A DNA stretch of 64,000 nt. Source: Meira nashicola. Lineage: Eukaryota; Basidiomycota; Exobasidiomycetes; Exobasidiales; Brachybasidiaceae. This document shows, piece by piece, positions 59,654 through 64,000 of the stretch. The translations under genes and the position numbers were made by a program. Under the pieces are notes generated by a model. It did no database searches, was not told where the DNA came from, and saw only the letters and a program-made list of their open reading frames with translations. Position 1 is the first letter of the stretch; each line of letters starts with the position of its first letter. The stretch spans positions 124,001-188,000 of the forward strand of contig BCJU01000004.1 in NCBI GenBank assembly GCA_001600355.1, written 5' to 3'.

Positions 59654-59660
59654 TATAAAA
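59654..59660 (+). promoter_or_regulatory. TATA box of the Q/P-rich protein gene
   Basis: TATAAAA lies 78 nt before ATG 59732. Confidence 0.55.
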
Positions 59661-59731
59661 AAGATATAGAAAGAAATTAAATTGTTTTCACTTCTCCCTC
59701 TCTTCATTAAACTTTTATATAACACACAAAG

Positions 59732-60436
59732 ATGGCTACCGTTCAATCAACACCTACTCCAACTCAACCCGCTAATGAAGTTAAAACAGAAATTAGCCCT
59801 TCTCAACCAGTTGCAGTTGTTCCAGAAATGAGTCAAGACACGAATGCACCTCCAGGTTATCAAGGTTTACCTTCTCAACCCCAACCCCAACAACCACAAC
59901 AAGTTCAACCAACTATTGCTCAACCATTTATGATTCCAGCACAAAATAATGGAGAAAAACAACCTTTACAATTCTTACAACCAAATCAACAACCTACACA
60001 ATTTGTTCCTTCAACATTGCAAGCAGGTACAATTAATACAACAATCGTTGCAGATAATGCAATTTCAAATGACGCAGTCAGAATGTCTTATGCACAATAT
60101 ATAACAATTCCAAATTTAAAAGGTGCTGTTGTTAATCAAATTCCAAAAGAGTTATCCGCTCGTGGTTTAACGCAAAATGAATATGCTGAAGTTATTAGTC
60201 AAGTTAAAGGTATAAAGTCAAAAAGTGATAATAATAAAATCGCTCTTTGGACTGGAATGATTTTTTTTTGTGGATTAATTGGTTATTTGCTCGTTTCTCA
60301 AAGAGCTGTCGGTAATAAAAAATTACGTAAACAATTGGAATCTCCTCTTGAAGAAATTAATCGTAAATTGATGAACCGTGGCGTTCCAGTTCGTTGGTTA
60401 TGGGTCGATGGTAGCTTGCGTGCCTATTATAAGTGA
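59732..60436 (+). CDS. Q/P-rich single-TM protein, unknown function (234 aa)
   Basis: Residues 1-90 are Pro/Gln/Thr-rich and probably disordered (with SQPQPQQPQQVQP). A conserved-looking central segment follows (AQYITIPNLKGAVVNQIPKE, then LSARGLTQNEYAEVISQVK). One membrane helix lies at about residues 170-188 (IALWTGMIFFCGLIGYLLV). A short C-terminal domain ends it (EEINRKLMNRGVPVRWLWVD). No signal peptide, so it is probably anchored with a cytosolic N-terminus. I do not recognise the family. The Q/P-rich head could be an interaction scaffold. Convergent with the SSU1-like gene. Confidence 0.65.
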   Translation: MATVQSTPTPTQPANEVKTEISPSQPVAVVPEMSQDTNAPPGYQGLPSQPQPQQPQQVQPTIAQPFMIPAQNNGEKQPLQFLQPNQQPTQFVPSTLQAGTINTTIVADNAISNDAVRMSYAQYITIPNLKGAVVNQIPKELSARGLTQNEYAEVISQVKGIKSKSDNNKIALWTGMIFFCGLIGYLLVSQRAVGNKKLRKQLESPLEEINRKLMNRGVPVRWLWVDGSLRAYYK

Positions 60437-60541
60437 TCAACATCACTCTTCTTCTTCTTCACATCACTTCCTTTTGAGATACCTGCAGTACTATATTATC
60501 AATTCTATTCTATTGTACAGTCTATTAAAAATGGTGTGTAT

Positions 60542-62032
60542 CTAAGTACTATTGGGAACAGTGGTTTCCCTTGGCTGATAGGTATACTTGCGTGAAGGTG
60601 CTAAAGTACGAGGAGGTTCACCACCCTGTTCGGCCAAACAAGGAGAAAAGGGTATATGACCTTCAATAACACGAAGGACGGTAAACGAAGAAACTGTAAG
60701 CCAAAGGGCAACTTCTATAAGCGAAAGAACAGTTCCAAAAATGCGAAAGAATCCCGAATCCAACTCTTTTCCAAATTGAACGGCAGCCGAACTAAAAACT
60801 CCAATAGGGAAAGTGAATCCCCACCAACCTAAATTGAATTGAAGTTTTGATACTTTTGCTAAATCGATCAAAGTTGAAACTGCTAAAATTAACCAAAACA
60901 ATCCTAAACCCCATAAAACGAGAGCGATTGGAATACTGACTGCATAAATTGCTGAAGCCATAATTTGTGCTTCAGCTTTTGTAGAAAAGATATCAGAAGG
61001 TGAGATTGCATTAATTGAACCCATCACTTGACCATCTTGACGTGCAAGTTTATATAAAACTGAAGACATTTTTAATAATCCAAAAGCTCCCTGTCCACAA
61101 GGTCCAAGTGGTAAGAATACAGAAACGATAATTGCTGCAGGTGGAATTTTGTGAATCGCTTGACGTGCATAATAGATCGACATGACTAAATAAGCCGTTC
61201 CAAAACCCATTCCCCAGATAATATACGATACAATCAAAGTAAGACGAGCATGTGAAGGTGGTAAAATATCAGCAACGATTCCACCACTTGAAGCAGTCAC
61301 AACTGGAGTGACTAAAGGTAAAAGCCAAATTGCAGACATTTGTTCGAGTGATTGAACGTGTCTAGTGAATTGAATGAATGGAAGACCAGTACAGATTACG
61401 ATTGCAAGAATGACTGTTATCCACCATAAAATCCAAGTGAAAATCACAAAACCATTACCCCAAGCAGGTGCTGCTGCTATTGCACTCATGCTTACGATCG
61501 TTGTCATACCCATTGCAAAAGTTCCCAAAAATAAAGATTGTGAAGGATGAAAGAGCATTAAAGGTCCCATTTGCGGCCAAATCGTATATCTTGCAATACT
61601 TATCCCTAAAAACAACAAGAATAAAACAACATTTAATCCAAAAATTATATCTGCAATAATACGTAATCCTTTGAATTGATAGGGTAATTCGTGTAATAAG
61701 ATTGACGTAATTCCTGTACCCATATTCACGCTGAACCAACTAGGTGTAAAGTGCAAAGTGATCCTTTTCATTTCATCGCGAAAACTTTTTCTTGGTCTTG
61801 AACGAGATTTGCTTCTACTATCATTTCTACATGTTCTTTCATCACTCTCATCATCTTCTACCACCAAACCGCCACAATCAGTGGTTGAATGGTGTTCTTG
61901 ATTTGCACCTCTGACCGTTGTACTCCTTCCTCTTTGTGAGTCGAGTGGATCAAATGGATCATTTATTATTCCTCCTCCTCTATCTTCATTTGTATCATTG
62001 CCTGCATCTCCTTCTATATCCTTTTCTAGCAT
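60542..62032 (-). CDS. SSU1-like sulfite/C4-dicarboxylate transporter (TDT family)
   Basis: The 496-aa protein has about ten membrane helices. After a 75-residue acidic, Arg/Ser-rich cytosolic N-terminus it shows the SSU1/Mae1 (tellurite-resistance/dicarboxylate transporter) signatures FTPSWFSVNMGTGITSILL, GLPFIQFTRHVQSLEQMSAI, WLLPLVTPVVTASSGG, FLPLGPCGQGAFGLLKMS and FNLGWWGFTFPIGVFSSA. SSU1 exports sulfite across the plasma membrane in yeast and gives tolerance. ATG 62032 is chosen because the frame's more upstream start is a GTG and a stop precedes it. A 24-codon upstream ORF (62066 to 61995) overlaps it. Confidence 0.88.
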   Translation of the reverse strand: MLEKDIEGDAGNDTNEDRGGGIINDPFDPLDSQRGRSTTVRGANQEHHSTTDCGGLVVEDDESDERTCRNDSRSKSRSRPRKSFRDEMKRITLHFTPSWFSVNMGTGITSILLHELPYQFKGLRIIADIIFGLNVVLFLLFLGISIARYTIWPQMGPLMLFHPSQSLFLGTFAMGMTTIVSMSAIAAAPAWGNGFVIFTWILWWITVILAIVICTGLPFIQFTRHVQSLEQMSAIWLLPLVTPVVTASSGGIVADILPPSHARLTLIVSYIIWGMGFGTAYLVMSIYYARQAIHKIPPAAIIVSVFLPLGPCGQGAFGLLKMSSVLYKLARQDGQVMGSINAISPSDIFSTKAEAQIMASAIYAVSIPIALVLWGLGLFWLILAVSTLIDLAKVSKLQFNLGWWGFTFPIGVFSSAAVQFGKELDSGFFRIFGTVLSLIEVALWLTVSSFTVLRVIEGHIPFSPCLAEQGGEPPRTLAPSRKYTYQPRETTVPNST

Positions 62033-62624
62033 AGCAAGTAGTGTTTGATATGGTGGCACTCTCCATAAACACGACACTCACCCTAAATGCATTCATGCAC
62101 CCACGCTTATGCAGGTCAAAATTGATTTATCGAATTAAGGCGTGCTTTCGGGGGAAAAGTCTGCTTACGTCAGCTTGAGATTTTGGATTTCATCAAAAAT
62201 ATCCGCCCGCTTAGGAGCTTAACCGGATTGTTCATACGCGTAAAAAGTCATTTTTTTATTTTAGGTTTCTTATTTTTTTACTCAAATCAAGGGCGTAGCA
62301 GCGGCGGTTAAGAAGAGAATAATCTATCTAGTTTATATGCCCCGAATAGAACACAAGAAAAACGTGGGGTAAAAAAGACGGATAAAGTGCCTAATTTGCA
62401 GGGTTAATTAATAAAAAAGTCAATCATTTGTTCTGTTATATACCTCATTTTGTGGAGAAAGATGACAATGCCTACCGATACGGTTCTAGGATAATTGCGA
62501 ATAAACTCTTTTGTCCGGTTCTTGGTTCCGTTGCAGAAATATAAGAATATTTATAAAGGTTATTGGATCTTTCAACCTTCTTTCCAATCTCTCATCGTAC
62601 AAACTCTTTTCTTAACTTTCAACA
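62033..62624. other. Divergent promoter region (SSU1-like and second P450)
   Basis: 592 bp between divergent starts. It carries CACGCTTATGCAG at 62102-62114, ATGCATTCATGCAC near 62087-62100 and the P450 TATA box. No other gene. Confidence 0.55.
62552..62558 (+). promoter_or_regulatory. TATA box of the second P450 gene
   Basis: TATAAAG lies 73 nt before ATG 62625. Confidence 0.55.
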
Positions 62625-64000
62625 ATGACGAATTCTCATCATCAATGGCAGCTGGATCTATCGTTGGATACACTTAAACGTGCAAATAATGAAGAATTAC
62701 AGGTTTATGTTCCAATTTTAGCCGCTTTACTCAGTCATGTTGCCGTTCAATTTAAAGAACCAGATGCGAGAGTGTTTGTTATTTCATTTTTAACTTGTGC
62801 AGGTGCTTTATCAGTTTGGATTCGAGAAGAATGGAAAATTTCATTAATGCAATCGATTAGTGTTGTAACAAGAATGTCTGGAATTTGGTCAATAACAATA
62901 ATTTTAAGCATGTTTATTTATAGAACATTCTTTCATCGTTTACGCAAAATTCCCGGTCCAACTTGGATGATTTTAAGTAAATGGTTTATGATTCGAACGG
63001 ATTTGAAAGGACAAAGGCCATATATGTTTCAAGAATTGCATAAAAAGTATGGAGACGTTATTCGATCAGGACCAAGAGAAGTTAGTGTAATTGATCCAAA
63101 CGCATTATCAACAATATACGGCGCAAACGGTCCAGGATCAAGATGTACTCGTGGTCCATGGTATGATTTCACAGTTGAATCAACAAAGATGCGTGCACGT
63201 AATTTGCAAACAGTAAGAACGATGGCAGAACATAATGCAAGAAGAAAGATTTGGGATGCAGGTTTCAGTATGAAAGCAATTAAAGGATACGAAGCAAATA
63301 TTCTAGATAATGTTAATTTAACAATCGAACAAATTTCTAAACGTGAAAAAGAAGGTTCAATTGATATAGGACAATGGTGTAGTTGGTTCGGATTTGATGT
63401 TATGGGCGAACTTGGTTTCGGTCGTGGATTTGATATGGTAAAAAAAGGAAAGACTGATCATGTGATTGAAATGTTGGAATCAGGAGTTATTTTAATCATG
63501 GCTTCAGGAAATGTTCCTTATATTATGTCTTTATTTGCTGGATTACCTAACCCAATCACTCTTTTCGAAAGATGGATAATTGAAACTCTTGAAAAACGTG
63601 TAAAAGAAGGTTCTTCAGGATGCGTTGAAAGGGATATTTTTTCACATTTATTAGGAGAAGAAAAAGCAACTGGTCAAAAAGCAAATTTTCCAATGTTAAG
63701 CGCAGATGCAGGTCTTTTAGTCGTTGCAGGTAGTGATACTTCTTCAAACGCAATGGCAATCACACTCTTTAATATGTTAGCACATGAAGAATATTATAAA
63801 CGTGTACAACAAGAAGTTGAAGATGTTTTCGGTGATCATTTAGCAGATGATTTGGAAAAGTTGAACAAAGATTGTCCTTTATTAAACGGATGTATCAATG
63901 AAACTTTACGTTTATGGCCACCTGTTGCAAGTGGGTTACAAAGAGTTACACCACCCGAAGGAATGACATTACCTAATGGTACTTATATTCCTGGCAATAC
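62625..64000 (+). CDS. Cytochrome P450 monooxygenase, cut by window edge
   Basis: An ATG at 62625 opens a frame without stop to the window end, 458 codons so far. The N-terminus has several hydrophobic stretches (VYVPILAALLSHVAV, VFVISFLTCAGALSVW, IWSITIILSMFIY), more than the usual single anchor. Then come RKIPGPTWMILSKW, YGDVIRSGPREVSVID, the I-helix AGSDTSSNAMAITLF and the ExxR helix NETLRLWPPV. The heme loop lies beyond the window. The multi-helix head followed by PGP fits the basidiomycete P450 group often annotated tryprostatin-hydroxylase-like. ER membrane, substrate unknown. Being unterminated, it would be missed by a start-to-stop ORF scan. Confidence 0.9.
   Translation, partial: MTNSHHQWQLDLSLDTLKRANNEELQVYVPILAALLSHVAVQFKEPDARVFVISFLTCAGALSVWIREEWKISLMQSISVVTRMSGIWSITIILSMFIYRTFFHRLRKIPGPTWMILSKWFMIRTDLKGQRPYMFQELHKKYGDVIRSGPREVSVIDPNALSTIYGANGPGSRCTRGPWYDFTVESTKMRARNLQTVRTMAEHNARRKIWDAGFSMKAIKGYEANILDNVNLTIEQISKREKEGSIDIGQWCSWFGFDVMGELGFGRGFDMVKKGKTDHVIEMLESGVILIMASGNVPYIMSLFAGLPNPITLFERWIIETLEKRVKEGSSGCVERDIFSHLLGEEKATGQKANFPMLSADAGLLVVAGSDTSSNAMAITLFNMLAHEEYYKRVQQEVEDVFGDHLADDLEKLNKDCPLLNGCINETLRLWPPVASGLQRVTPPEGMTLPNGTYIPGN

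Larger units (their letters stand above)
59187..59731. other. Intergenic with short tandem repeat
   Basis: 545 bp. It contains the repeat at 59203-59264 and CTGCGCTGC at 59370-59378. No gene seen. Confidence 0.5.

Noticed and set aside
22390..62625. One secondary-metabolite cluster joining the FAD oxidase, acetyltransferase, P450s and regulators
   Set aside because: No polyketide, peptide or terpene synthase is present, and the tailoring-type genes are spread over 40 kb among unrelated genes.
1..64000. tRNA or rRNA genes and transposons
   Set aside because: A visual scan of spacers for B-box-like GGTTCGAATCC segments, terminal repeats and transposase or reverse-transcriptase motifs found none; a covariance-model or repeat search would be decisive.

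Overview
This looks like nuclear DNA of a fungus. The evidence is five Zn2Cys6 transcription factors (one only as a tail), two cytochrome P450s, RTA1-like, SSU1-like and GPR1/FUN34-like membrane proteins, a CAP10-type glycosyltransferase, a lamA/lamB-type locus, and mostly intronless genes with a few short GT-AG introns of 55-76 nt. Codons favour A/T in the third position, intergenic DNA is AT-rich with CATG/CATA/CA/CT microsatellites, and several genes have a TATA box 59-98 nt before the ATG. I tentatively favour a basidiomycete such as Ustilaginomycotina, but the sequence alone does not settle this. I saw no transposon, tRNA, rRNA or CRISPR array.

Layout. 1-7.3 kb: tail of a probable regulator, a full Zn2Cys6 regulator, a small membrane protein with an overlapping upstream ORF, and a CAP10/GT90 glycosyltransferase. 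7.4-13.5 kb: two diverged same-strand F-box-like paralogues flanking a short acidic protein, then a Zn2Cys6 regulator. 13.5-25.1 kb: RTA1-like protein, the divergent lam-type pair (LamB/YcsF protein and a 1296-aa biotin carboxylase/KipA/KipI/biotinyl fusion), a hexapeptide acetyltransferase, a membrane-anchored FAD oxidase and a DsbA-like protein. 25.6-33.8 kb: a small protein with a duplicated acidic motif, a divergent adenylate-kinase-like protein, a Gfo/Idh/MocA oxidoreductase, a Zn2Cys6 regulator, a GFA-family protein and two convergent SDRs.

34.9-44.3 kb: a five-exon protein with a hard-to-see DENN domain, a third F-box protein (two exons), an NAD(P)-binding protein, a two-exon small secreted protein of 79 aa, and a Zn2Cys6 regulator. 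44.6-53.9 kb: a Thr-rich secreted protein, a GT31-like glycosyltransferase, a TLC-domain protein, a decayed copy of a GPR1-family gene end, and two divergent GPR1/FUN34/YaaH-like genes with introns. 55-64 kb: a secreted type-B carboxylesterase, a P450, a Q/P-rich single-TM protein, an SSU1-like transporter and a second P450 cut by the window edge.

The only clearly co-functional unit is the divergent lam pair, by homology a lactam/5-oxoproline-type amide-opening system. The rest is a mixed set of regulators, redox enzymes and membrane or secreted proteins, not one recognisable biosynthetic cluster. Multi-exon genes are given as full spans with exon limits in the evidence.
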